Shown piece after piece: positions 35,819-47,099 of a stretch of DNA of 64,000 nt (positions within the stretch are counted from its first letter, which is position 1; the number at the start of each line of letters is the position of its first letter). A model generated the notes under the pieces. That model was given only the letters and a program-made list of their open reading frames with translations, had not been told where the DNA came from and ran no database searches. A program made the translations under genes and the position numbers. The DNA comes from Ancylostoma caninum. Its lineage: Eukaryota > Nematoda > Chromadorea > Rhabditida > Ancylostomatidae. Location: positions 8,493,001 to 8,557,000 of the forward strand of contig JBAJFG010000019.1 in NCBI GenBank assembly GCA_037903475.1, read 5' to 3'.

Positions 35819-36254
35819 CTATGTGTTATCGTGGATTTAAAAGCTCCGCACGAGGCAGACCTCCAAGAATTTTGTATGTACCGCTTATTTACGATTATTC
35901 GACCAGAAAAGGTAGAAGAAAGAAGAAATTACCTACTTTTCTGATCACTTCTTATTCCACTTTTTTTTTGTTCTTCAAGGTGAGCTCTTTACTTTCCTCT
36001 TCAGCGTGGTGGGAAGATCCAGCTTGAGAAATATTAGAATTTTTCTGTATGCTAGAGTGTAGGACCTTTCACACCCTCAAAGAACTCAAAGAATTTAGGG
36101 AATTCCTGAAATTCCTAAGAGGGATCATGCCTAGGAGGGGTAGTTCAACATCAGCTACTAGCATATCTGACTCCCTCCCGTCCCTTTTGTTGCGTGCTCG
36201 TGCAGCTACCAAATGAAGAGTGTTTGAGATCTAAAATAGGATTTACGTCTGCAG

Positions 36255-36470
36255 CTACGCTATGATTGAACCAAATTTACCACATTTTTCAATTTCCTTT
36301 TTACCACATTCTGCACAAATCTGATCACGGTTTTTCATGCAGCGTGTATGTAGTAGAGCTGTGTGTGATGGAAAAACCCTATGGCTTAGTCGCACGACGA
36401 AGCCATGGAGCAGTGAAACGAAGCAAAATATCAAAAATAGCGCCGTAATCCGAGGTGAGAGCAGAAACAT
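36255..36470 (-). CDS. Candidate small secreted Cys-rich protein, 71 aa
   Basis: A single-exon frame starts at an ATG four bases after a CAG acceptor-like site, as in trans-spliced genes. Residues 1-24 form a strong signal peptide (core ALFLIFCFVSLLHG). The mature part carries four cysteines at 44, 52, 55 and 63, a C-x7-C-x2-C-x7-C pattern, and is basic. Small secreted Cys-patterned proteins are common in parasitic nematodes, but I recognise no family. There is an open frame on the opposite strand too, and no exon partner or poly(A) signal was found, so a chance ORF is possible. Confidence 0.3.
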   Translation of the reverse strand: MFLLSPRITALFLIFCFVSLLHGFVVRLSHRVFPSHTALLHTRCMKNRDQICAECGKKEIEKCGKFGSIIA

Positions 36471-37298
36471 GTGTCTGATTCTGCTATGCCTGATACGGCG
36501 AAATCCTTCAAGGGATTACGTCAAAATGGATGTCGGAATAATAGCGTGGGTTGGTTGAAAGATCACACGCTATCATGCTTATGGAGAAAAAAAAAACAAG
36601 AATGAGAATTTTGGAAAAAGAAAAGAAAAAGAGACAGAAACATGAATGAGAACAGAACCATCAAACCCCCTAGAAACAACCGTTCCCACATCACTTAGTG
36701 TGGTTTTGAATGTGTAAATTACAAGCGAGAGATCCATCATCAGTCGGAATCTGCAGCATTGTTATCTCTCCCACGAAACTACATGACATTCCCATGAAGT
36801 TATGATGATACGAGGCAGCCGAATTCATCAGCTGTTTGAATGGAGTGGATTTGCCTCGTCCCTGACAATAGTCTCTGTAAACCAAACAGAACTGTAAACT
36901 AGTTTTACAACAAGAAACAAAGAAACTGAACCAAGCGGAGATTCCAGGGGTTTACTGCATTTCGGGCTTCTACGTATCATAAGAAAAAAGAAAAAAATCG
37001 CTATGTTTTTCTTCTCATTTCACACTCGAAAGCCGGTTGACGCTCCTCCTTGAGGTCCCTTCAACCCAAGGTCCCTGACGTATTTGTTCGCTTCGGATCC
37101 AGTTGGTCAGCAAAGCCACGGTACTAGGTGTGTCACACCGCGTTCTGGTTATGGTACACTGATTATGGTTGAGGACTTTTCCACTTTCACTAAGAGGAGA
37201 GCGACCTAATAGTCAACTGCTTGATCGCCTTAATTTCTTTTTTAGCACACCACTGGGTGTACATGAGTTAAAAATTAATGAGGAAATATTAATACGAG

Positions 37299-37616
37299 AG
37301 GCGAGATGGCCTAGTGGTCTAAGGCGCTGCTTTAGAGCACCTTGTCCCGACGAGGCCCCGGGTTCGAATCCCGCCGCCACCTCCCGTATCCAAGCGACAG
37401 GCCGCCGTGACAGGCCGGCTCAGGAAGACCCCACATCACATCCATGTGATCAATGACAACAAATGGTTCTAAGAAAAAAGCTACGGCGTCCGTGGGAAAC
37501 GACGCGCACTGAAGCATGTGGGCGCCCACCCAGACCGGCAGCCGATAGAGCGAAATGGTGTCAGAAGATCGGGAAAGCGGACCCCGCCAATGAATGGCAC
37601 AAACGCTAAAGAAGAA
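37299..37616 (+). mobile_element. SINE with tRNA-Leu-like head and 16-bp target-site duplication
   Basis: The head starts AGGCGAGATGGCC with A box TGGCCTAGTGG at 37307-37317, a CTTTAGAG anticodon region resembling tRNA-Leu(TAG), and B box GGTTCGAATCC at 37361-37371. The acceptor stem mispairs at two positions and the anticodon stem is short by a base, so it is not a functional tRNA. A 230-bp unrelated body follows, ending in a GAA-rich tail. GAAATATTAATACGAG at 37283-37298 recurs at 37617-37632 with one change, giving the target-site duplication. The low divergence of the duplication suggests a fairly recent insertion. This family is distinct from the 13.4-kb SINE. Confidence 0.9.
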
Positions 37617-38231
37617 GAAATATTAATGCGAGATCTCCGGAGAACTAAGCGTAACCCAACAAACAGCGTTTGTTGAAAGAAGCCGAGGGATTCGGTTCTT
37701 CGGAGTACGCATTTTTCTCTGTTTCTACAAACATACACTATTTGAAAACCAAAATATTATTTCTCCCTGCGAAACTGAGGAAGTCTGCTTGGATTACATC
37801 ATAAAAACTTTTGGAGATCGCATTAGCTCTACATATTATCATAGTTAGAGGATTCCAAATAGATTGACGATAAAAAAGTATGCAAGGACGCAGGAGCTGT
37901 CTTTATGGAAAACATGAAAGAGTTCTCTAACGGAAAGTAGGAAGAATTGGAAGATTCTTCCAATTTGTGCTAGTGCTTTCATGAGTACAACTGCTGCTTA
38001 GATCTTCTGGGAGGCGGTGTTTTCCTCTAGAGCATGATTGGTTTCTTGCAGTCCTGCGAAGGATTGGGTGCTCAGCATTTATGGGTTCGGGGGTCTTCCG
38101 AAAGCAAAACAGTCGAAAAGACATGACCAGGGCTGGGATGCATGGAACAATAACCAAGCAAAGCGACGATGGTTAGTTATTCGTTGTACTGTGGGCAACG
38201 TAATGCTTATAGGCACAAATCGTTAAAGCTG

Positions 38232-38275
38232 ACTTGCTAGCTTGGCTTCGCTCGGTTATACTCGCCCAGAAATAG
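38232..38275 (+). repeat. Head fragment of the GGCTTCGCTCGG repeat family
   Basis: GCTAGCTTGGCTTCGCTCGGTTATAC resembles the segments near 55005 and 56262. Only this head is recognisable here; the tail seen at 56.1 kb is absent. Confidence 0.45.
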
Positions 38276-38439
38276 ATGTGAGACTATTCGAGTCAATGGA
38301 CGATCTTCTTTCGTGTCAGCAAGTACAGCCTGTCTGGTAATAATGGGCGGATTGCGTGTGCAGTCCCATAGCGTTGCGGCTCGAGAAGCGCGGCGGGACC
38401 TAAAGGACATCTGCCTTAGGAGCATACTCTGAATAAGAA

Positions 38440-38701
38440 TGTCGAGGGGTGTAGAGCATTATACCTGGCGGGAGGCGCGGCCAACACCTGCGATTGGCCA
38501 AGCGCCCCGCCCCAAAAATCACATCTCGTACCCTAACGACGAAAAATTACACAACTAAGACAGCGCAACTATTATGTGTTGTGTAAGTTTGCGTCGTTGA
38601 CGTACGGGATGTGATCTTTGGGGTGGCGGACACGTGAGGCTCAGCCAATCGCAGGCGTCGGCTGAGCCCCGCCAGCGATACCGCTCTACACCCGAGTGTC
38701 G
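38440..38701. mobile_element. GC-rich foldback MITE
   Basis: The left arm from 38446 (GGGTGTAGAGC) and the right arm ending GCTCTACACCC near 38692 are inverted, and pairing continues through GGCGGG, CCTGCGATTGGC, ATCACATC, CGTAC and AACGACG to a loop near 38565. The arms are GC-rich and contain an inner inverted motif around TTGGCC. Length is about 262 bp with no coding capacity. Exact ends and a target-site duplication could not be fixed. Frames through it are not genes. Confidence 0.75.
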
Positions 38702-38764
38702 AAAAGGGACCACGGCACGTAATATCTTGCCAAACATTTCAAGAAAGAATGTAGCGTCCTTCAT

Positions 38765-40730
38765 CTAAGGCTGCCTGAGAAACTTCTGCATCGAAAAATG
38801 CCATTTTAATTAGTACAAAGGTTATATTATAAAAAGGGCCATTAATTCATGAAAGATTTCCTTCTAGAAATAAATAGAAGACATGTCGTTACCGCTGTTA
38901 AATTCCGTGCTTAGGGTAATCGATTTCGCACCACAAAGGTGGTTTTATCGTAACCCTGCTGTCAAATACATCAGTAGTGAGCCGGAAAGACATTTCAACG
39001 AAGTTATCCAAGAGGAAAGGAAGCACAAGAGAAGTATGCATATGTATGGTGAAAGGAGAAGTGGTTCTACGGGATTGTTTTGACGAAAAATGCTGGCCTG
39101 CAGGAAATTTTCATATGCAAGTCTGAGAACAGCTATCAGCCGTGGAAATTCTGCACACGTTATGAGCAAACCCTTTTGTTTTTTTTCTCTCCCAAAGGTA
39201 TGGACCTCCTAGTCTCATGAATCTTCGCTTTATGATTTGAAATCGTGGATATTCAAGAACAAAAATCACCTGGACCAGCATGCATCATAGAGAGCGCCTA
39301 ATAGGTAGGTACTCTACTTTGGATAATGTAATATTTCACTACTGCAACTTGAGATAAATTTAGAACTCATTGCATGGACTTGAACCGGTTTCAGTTACAG
39401 TCTTTATGAGTTTCCTTCCGGAAATGGTGAACTTATCGCAGTTCTTGACTTATGCACCCGAAACCAATCAGATGCGAATTGCTGTGCTCGTTTCCATGTT
39501 GTTTTTGCAGGACGACATGAGGTATTCACGTTATCCAGCTGACTATAACCATGATTTTTTTTACGAAAGTGCGTCATTATTAATATTGAATAGCGTATTA
39601 ATGAAATATGGTTAGGTGAGCACATTTCAGCTGGATAGTTTTTCTACTTTGCTGTGCAGCTCTGGTCTTGCACCTTCTCATTAGTTCCTTTTCTCGGACC
39701 TATAGCGGTTACGGGAATCTTTCAAGGTACGCGCCAGAGTTGGAGCGATCTCAAAGTATTTCATCACCATCGGAATAGAGCATGCATGTGTGGGAAGGGA
39801 TCCATGAGCAAATGAGAAGTTGGCAGGAGGTCACATGCGTAGAGGGGACGGACATACAATTTAAGGATCCTTGATAGATCCCAGGAGTTTACAACAATAT
39901 TTACACTCCCTCATGTCGTTTGTTCTCGAATCAATTTTCCTCATCTGCTGTGGTGGAGGGTTCTCTGGTCTTCCTAAGGCGACCGAATTTAGCTTTTGGG
40001 ACAAATTCTATCGAAAGTTCTTGTGAAATTATCTGGATATAAGAATTTCCTTAAGTTTCAATCACATTCACTTGGATGACCAGTTTAGAATGATTTTAAC
40101 AGAACTTTTTCAAGCAAAATGCACCTCGAGAGGTGAATTTGAGCGCTTTTGGGAAGCCGGAAAATGCCACGCATGTAGGAATGTGTGCGAAAATCCCACC
40201 TTGGCTCTTGAATACTTTTCTTCTGAAAAGTCACTTTTTTCCTAAAGAAAGAACTGCAACTCTTGTTCTGGAGTCTCACTTTCAGAAGCTTTGTATTATA
40301 ACTCGACGGAACAGTGATGAATTAAGCAACCGAACGACCTCACCCCCATCCCTGAGAGATGCCACAGACCCTTGTAACACTGCTAAAAATAAACAAGAAA
40401 TTTCTTTAGTGTGAAGGTATTGAGTTACTAACTAAAACAATCGGCAATTATTCTGGATCACATGAAGGTGGTGGCCTTCTTTCCTTGCCAGCAAAGCAAA
40501 TCTAAAAACATGGAATGCTGTGGGGTTTCTCCTAGATGGAACTGGATTAAAACGGTGACCTTACATGCCCTTTCTTCCAGCCAATTGTTAGTGCCTCCAT
40601 TGTCTCTACAGATAAAACGGGATCAAATTCGCTCCAGCGAAACCAAGCTTCACAAAGCACAAAACCATCATGCAATAACAGCCACATTAGCAAGTTCTCA
40701 GCGAAAAAATGGCGTATACTCACGATAATT
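38765..40730. other. No gene recognised
   Basis: Overlapping frames at 38883-39169 and 39370-39625 on both strands have no domain or splice-consistent partners. Sequence is AT-rich. Confidence 0.35.
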
Positions 40731-41629
40731 GGCGTCAAATTGAGACATACGAGCGGATGAGCTCGCAATTACAAACAGAACAGCGTTGATCCCGTGCGTA
40801 ATGAGTGGGATGGCGGATCAGATGAACAGACCTGCTATGGACAGAGAGCTGTGGATGAATGGCCGACTGAAGACCATGGCGGAGGAGGAAAGGTAAGAAA
40901 TAGGAGTCTTCCGGGAAGCTTCCAGAGGGTTGAGGATTTTTCGCACGTTTCTGGAGGATTTGTTGTAAGCAGTGAACATAGATTTCTTGTTTACATGAGA
41001 CAGCTCGTGCTATTATATCAGTACAAAGACCAGTTACAAGCGCAAAGGTAATAGATAAATAAAAAGTTATTCGAATATTAATTAATAAAATCAATAGATA
41101 ATTTACAGCGAAGATGATAGAAACGCTGAACAGCTGTAATTTCTCCTATCTGGCTTTCTGTGGAGAGCTAAAGGATGTTGGAAGGACTCAGTTTGATATG
41201 ACAGTGACGACATAAAGTGCATAGTCCATTCTAGCACCGAATCCTAAATTCGTAAGTGAATCACGTTGAATTCTGAGACAGTGAATAATCTGTGAACGAT
41301 TGCCGCTTCTGTTTTTTTTTACTGATGGTTTCAGAGATATCGGCGAAGAAAAGATGCGGTAAAGTGTGAAGATGTAGGAAGCCGGACGAGAAATGCAGGC
41401 GGAAGGCACTCATACCTTCGTCTACTTTGAAAAACACATGATGATTGAAGTCCAGGATTTTACCTTAAAAACTACTATCACCTCAAGTGCGTATTTTCTA
41501 CCACAACTGTAAACTCAGACCTCCGATCTAAGTACGAAAGCTCGAGGAAAACCGCCCCCTAATATTCTTAGGGGCTTGGTTCAAACTAAGCTTTTCCGCA
41601 ATGCGATACCTAGCCAATTTATCTTGTAG

Positions 41630-41935
41630 AAAAAACTAGCAAGCATCAGAATAAGGATCCATAGTTACATTTGGTTACAAGGTACAATACAGCGCACATA
41701 TGTTGTATTCTTCAAAACATCGTCACAGTTGTCACAGTCCCTCATCTTTGCTCCTGCTGTAGTTGTGATTGAGCTGTTTTCAAACATATACACCAATGCT
41801 GCTATAATAGGAGAACTCGCCTCTGAGATGCGACGAATACATAGGGAGAGAGAGGGTAAAAATGAAGGAATTTTTCATGCTTTGACTATGGTTTTCGAGG
41901 AACTGGAAGCGGGTCACTTGGATTTGTTACGATAA
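41630..41935 (+). CDS. Candidate terminal exon, membrane segment plus charged tail
   Basis: A plus-strand frame of about 101 codons is open from a TAG at 41627 to the stop at 41933-41935. A CACAG acceptor at 41724-41728 would give a 68-codon terminal exon. That part starts with a hydrophobic stretch (LIFAPAVVVIELF) and continues with a charged helix-like tail ending EELEAGHLDLLR. No family is recognised. It could belong with the open frames at 40794-41051. The coding look is the only support. Confidence 0.2.
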   Translation, partial: KKLASIRIRIHSYIWLQGTIQRTYVVFFKTSSQLSQSLIFAPAVVVIELFSNIYTNAAIIGELASEMRRIHREREGKNEGIFHALTMVFEELEAGHLDLLR

Positions 41936-41994
41936 TGCGGTAAATTCGCTTGGAGGAAAAATTCTGAAGTCTTTCAGTCTAATCTAATTTAATC

Positions 41995-42029
41995 ATAAGG
42001 TACTTCAGAAAAATTCTGAAGTACCTTAT
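41995..42029. repeat. Perfect 16-bp hairpin with 3-base loop
   Basis: ATAAGGTACTTCAGAA, then AAA, then the exact reverse complement. It lies 60 bases after the stop of the candidate exon at 41935. A transcript end structure is possible but there is no T-run that would suggest a polymerase III terminator. Confidence 0.9.
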
Positions 42030-42039
42030 TATTAAAAGG

Positions 42040-43925
42040 TTTTTTAGGCCACTAATTTGGTAATACGTGTGTGGAAATTTGCTTGCCACTCTTACACACC
42101 GTCTTATTCTGTTAAATGTGTATTAGGTGTTAACATAAGTCCTTGCGCCTTTTTTCAGTTGCGATTTTTTTCCGACCCATTGTCGTATCTCCGCAACATG
42201 TTCTCTAGTTTTCTGAAAGCACTTTCCTTCCCCTACAATCCTATTATCGTGTGCTTCCATATTATTATTGAACTGCTTAATTTTTGGACTTAAGATGAAA
42301 ACGCCAACTTGAGGAAAAACACCATTTCCTCCTTTACTCAATGAAGATCAGAAAGAACCCGATACTGTTTAAACCTTTAAGCTCTGTAGAATATAAAAGA
42401 GCAAAAACATAAGCAATGAAGCTGTTGGGAGTCCGGTTTAGAGGTGTTGGCAAGGGTGGGGTCTGACGTTATCATGGGCTAGAATGAGTAGATCTTTACG
42501 ACTGGATTATTTTAGCAGAATTACATCATTTACTTAGTTGCTTCGAGAAGTATAATGTCCAATAAAACCACATCATTCCTCCTAAGCAATTTCCAGTCTT
42601 CATAAAAGAGATTTTCTTGGTCAGAGGTGGTTGGTGTCACTGAGACCAAATGCGTCTTCTTTGAGCATTTTTTGAGCAGCTGATCATTGGTCATTTCAAG
42701 CAAGACATCTCTTTCATACTTATTACAGGTCGTTTGGGCAGTTTTAATGGCCTTTCGAGCTTCAACTTATTGGCAGGATAGGTACGTAGCTGTCGGTTGC
42801 GCTGTTTTTCATTGACTCATTGCTTCACTTCGCAGGCTTAAAATTCAAGCATATTGTCGTTTTGGAGAAAAGTATTTACAATATTCTCGTAGAGGAAGAC
42901 CAGCGCTTCCGAACTGTTTATGAACTGTACCTAAAAGATAACAAATAGCTGAAGAAAAGTGCATCCGAAAAAAAGCGCAAACAATTATGTCATCACCTAA
43001 TATATTTGAAAGGTACGAGTTGAGCGAACGTAGCGACCGCATTCCCCGACGGCTGGCCCCATTTTGTTTTTCAGCGCTTCCCACTATATGAATTCAATTA
43101 ACACAGCAGTTTTTTCTCTCGGAAGGAAGTCTGTTAGGTGGAAACCAGAGCGCTTGTTCAGCTGCTGTACACAGAAACTATCGAATCATTGAAGTACGGC
43201 CTAGGAGTATATTAGTGCTTCACGTGAATATCACGCAAATGTGGATGGATTTAGACGAAAACTCAATCATACTGTTCCTTTTTTTGCATCAAGAATTAAT
43301 AATAGGGCCGACGAAGGTAAATATGTAGCGAGCCACATTATTAATTAAGCAATAAAGGCGCTGTCCATCTTTGTGCCCTTTGGAGTGATATTGAATCGGC
43401 AAAGCGACTTTGACGCTGCTTTGAAGGAACTCCTTCTCTGGCTAAACACAGGTGTTTAAGTGTGATTAGTCTGGGGGCAAAGTCGCTCAGGAGATGGATG
43501 AACATTGCCTGGTCGATTTCATCACGATAACAGCAAGTTAATGGCAGTGTCCAGGCAAAACCTTCGAACTTGAGTGCTCATCAGATTATGATAGTGGGTC
43601 GGCTCCATAGACAATTGCCAAAGTTTCAGCGAAAAAGTGACAGAAATAAGCGAGATATCTGCTTTAGACCTAGTACCCAAACCCATCTCCAGTGCCCAGC
43701 CCGCCCACCCGGCGTCTGCCATTTCGCACGTGGAGTTGGTGTAACGTGGAGCATCGTTGGAAAATATCGGACTGATTGTCGCGCGGCGTTTCTCTGCTGT
43801 GATTGTTTCATCTTCATCTCAAGTTCGCGTATATGTTCTAAACATTCAGGTACTGTTGCTCAACACTCCAGTTCTTCGTTTCAGATGACCCTGGATCTAC
43901 GGTTTACGGGTCTATACTTGGGGGA
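42040..43925. other. No gene recognised
   Basis: Frames at 42845-43084 (minus) and 43570-43929 (plus) lack domains and consistent splice sites. The rest is AT-rich without clear repeats. Confidence 0.35.
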
Positions 43926-43928
43926 GTG

Positions 43929-43958
43929 ATCCACGATCACATTATCCACGATCACATT
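43929..43958 (+). repeat. Perfect 15-bp tandem duplication
   Basis: ATCCACGATCACATT occurs twice without a gap at 43929-43943 and 43944-43958. Confidence 0.9.
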
Positions 43959-44859
43959 ACGGAGGTGGTTATTCACATAGGATCGGGCAGCGAAATATTT
44001 TGATAACCAATCTCGACTTTCACATCAATTAGTTACCATGATACCAAGGAACGGCGAAAAAGAAGAACTTATTTTGTGAGAAAAGACAGTTTCTGCACAG
44101 CTAACATACATTGCCGACAACAGCAATAATCGAAATATATCTCTTCTTGTTAAATCTGCTCAAGAAGTCTATAGCAGTGATAAGGACCCCTGAAGGAGAA
44201 CGAACTGAAATAAAAAAATAAACTGAAACTGAGGCAGCGAACGGGTGCTATCGATCGGTCAAAATTTTCTCTGCACCCTCTCTGACGAAAGAGAGGGTCG
44301 TCGGACATCTCGTCCGAATCAGTTAAGAGGGGTCTCAGAAAAGGGTTTTTTTCCCGAGGGTTCTTTGGTCTGTAAGTTTCGTATCTGGAATCAGGGAGCC
44401 AAACTGGCCTAGGAACTACAGAAACCGAATACTCGAAAATTTTGCCTGGACACTGCCTTTAAAGCATGAAGAGCAGTACAATAGAGTACTACGGTCATGG
44501 GACTAGTGATCAATCCACAGTGTAGCGAATGAGAACGTTCTGTGCTAAAGGTTCCCGTACATCATACCGTAGGTGAAGCAGAGGTGTCACTGATGGGAAG
44601 AGATCTCCTTGTCTTCGTTATGGCGTGGAGCGGTTGCTCTAATTTTTCTTTAGCCTTTTTTTTGTAGGAGCAGGATTCAACTTCGGTGCTACACTGCTGC
44701 CATCTTCTTTCTACAAGAAGTAACAGCAAAGGTCCTATCTAGCCAGACCACCTCACTGTTCCATCCTGGTTCATGTTTTGCACTACCCCAAGGCATGCGG
44801 ACCGTTTTCAACGCTTCATTTGCTGCTCATCATTGAAGTACTTGATTTCTCTCCCGGCA

Positions 44860-45610
44860 TTAGCCTCAAATCGAAAGCTTACCGAGCGGTTGTAAGTGTT
44901 GTCGCTCTTTATGGCGCTGAGTGTTAGGTCGCTGCCAAGAAAGTGGAACGACGGCTCAGCGTACGAAAATTAAGATGCTACGCTGAAGGTTAAAGGCAGC
45001 ACTCACGATAAAAATCTCCATCGATTTTTTTCATGAAATTCTACTCTGGAGGCTACACTTGTGCGCATTGTAGAAAAATGGTCATCTAAAAAGACAAGTA
45101 TGCGAGAAATACTATGTTGTATATTGGCAATAATTCCCCATGTGTACGAGATCTATCGCCTGAGATGGCTGGGCTGTGGCCACTGAGGTGCGGAACGGGC
45201 CATTGCTATCGAAAAATCCTGATCGATCCCGTATCAGCTGAGAAATACAGCCGCACACGATCAGAGAGAATGAGCATGGTGGACACATTTGGACATGCGT
45301 ACGAGTTTTGTTAGTCGAGTAGCTGCACGATTCGGAGTGATTCTTTTTGCAGCCACACTCCAATTGATGGCGTCTTCAGAATAAGCACAAATGCGAGAAA
45401 ACATGTTTCAACGGGAGTGCGGCCTTTATATGCACCTGCACAACATCCGGCAGGGTTTTATGGCAGCGTTTGCAAATTCGGCTTCAATCTTGGCGTATCA
45501 GGCAGGCGACCAAAGAGGTCTAAGCCAACCAACGATGGGTGGACATTCTACACGCCAATCTGAAAGCAGTTGGTATCCAGTCGGACCAGACCAGAAGTCC
45601 CCCAAAAACG
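44860..45610 (+). mobile_element. 3' end of an RTE-type non-LTR retrotransposon, heavily decayed
   Basis: Pieces of the C-terminal part of an RTE-like ORF are readable in shifting frames: KAYRAVVSVVALYGAEC then a stop where family members have Trp, then KKVERRLSV (44880-44990); a WLGCGH-like segment near 45170; and LHANLKAVGIQSDQTR near 45551-45598. Their order matches the end of RTE ORFs (VALYGAECW, ERRLSV, W.GH, TLHADLKAVG). Several stops and frameshifts make it dead. The N-terminal endonuclease and the reverse transcriptase core are not found. Nearby frames at 45114-45675 are shadows of this element. Confidence 0.7.
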
Positions 45611-46638
45611 CTAAAAAAAAGAGGAAGAATTCTCCTTCCGATATTTTTTCAAAACCTACTGGTCAATTGACTTGACTAAATATTTCCATGCAGTCATAAT
45701 CAATATCGATCAAAGATGATTCATACAAGTCTGTAAATAGGTTTTTATCCCAACAGTAATGGACTACCATACCAAGCTAGAAAGAATTGCTGAAATGTGG
45801 CAGATCGACCATTGATTAGCAGTTTTCCTGTAATTTTATGGGGACTTAGGAGGAAGATACCTGCGAGACCTGCACAGTGAGACTAGAAGGCAACAACGTT
45901 TCCACAATTTTCACCGAATCGTCTTCGTTTACAATATTTCTTGCAACGTCTTATAATGGTATAAGAATGTCGTGTCTGACAAAGGAGGGATACTTGGTCT
46001 CGTGGCCATTCGCGATGTCTATGCTTTACAAAGTTTTTAACGCTGATGTCGAAATCCCCAATTTAATGCGGGCTCCTATTTAGTGAGTTACATCCTTTTC
46101 CGCTCAGAATTGGCACAGACTACTAATGAAATATTAACATTGCGTGGAAAAAAATAGGTCTAACGCTCTATACAGAACACCACAGGAAATGTGGGCTATG
46201 GAATCGAGATCCGCGTTGAAAACTGCATATAGTAGTAAACATCGTATCACGAATGACTACTGCGACCAAGTATACTTCCCTGCAACTGTAATAACTCAGG
46301 TGCGATATGTGCTGTTATGTGTTTGATTGCCTTTCGGAATTGAATCAACGTTTAATGATGGATTTTTCATCTTGATGAAATTATGCTAATATGTACGCAT
46401 ACAACAAAAAATACTCTTTCCACTCTATCATAATAAGCCCGTACCAGATATAACCCGAACGAAGAGTTATGAGCTGGCAGACGTAAAAAAAGTTGAAAAC
46501 GTCTCAACAGGTAAACCCAGTGAATGAAACATGTAAACAACACATTTTCAACTACTTATAATCTTTATTCAATTTATGGCGAAATCTGTTGCTATGTCAA
46601 ATCTGTGATAGCCGGTCAAACTCGTTTCAAAATCAAAT

Positions 46639-47085
46639 AATTCCAGTTTCCTCCGGCAGTTGGTGCTAGTGTCGTACTCGTAATTTTACTACAGAGTTCG
46701 ACCAGGATCCATTCAGCACCAACGGTGCTGTGGGTACTGCTTGGCACTGTTTCAGCTGTAACTCTTACCAATTTCAATTAAATCCAATTCTCTTTGAGAA
46801 TTAGATAGTACTTGCCGTCTGCAACTACGTGCCTGCTTCCAGCAAGATCCGTGCAGGTTCTGTCTTTTTATAAGCGCTGGAAGCATTGCTGTTTGCAGGA
46901 GTTTCGTATGATAGCCCCATAAACTCCTGTTATAATCAATCAATTCCAATTTCCTTCGAGAATTGGAGGAAGATAGTATGTGCTCTCATGTTGCAAAATT
47001 TGAGCAGGATCCATCTAGTACAAACGACGCCATGGGTACCACTAGGTACATTTTCAAGTGTAATTTTTAAAAAAATTTCGATTCT
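46639..47085. repeat. Three diverged tandem copies of a 140-160 bp unit
   Basis: Copies start near 46639, 46781 and 46942 at AATTCCA-type motifs (AATTCCAGTTTCCT, AATCCAATTCTCTT, AATTCCAATTTCCT). The first and third share AGGATCCAT, a CAACG/AAACG box and TGGGTACC/TGGGTACT in the same order; the second is the most decayed. Frames on both strands here are repeat-derived. Confidence 0.65.
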
Positions 47086-47099
47086 GTCCTTATTTTAGT

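Noticed and set aside
37299..37382. tRNA-Leu gene
   Set aside because: Acceptor stem mispairs, anticodon arm is short, and the sequence is the head of a SINE with target-site duplications.
43000..43075. Minus-strand start exon MGPAVGECGRYVRST with a GTACCT donor
   Set aside because: The donor is weak, no next exon was found, and the GC-rich stretch looks repeat-derived.
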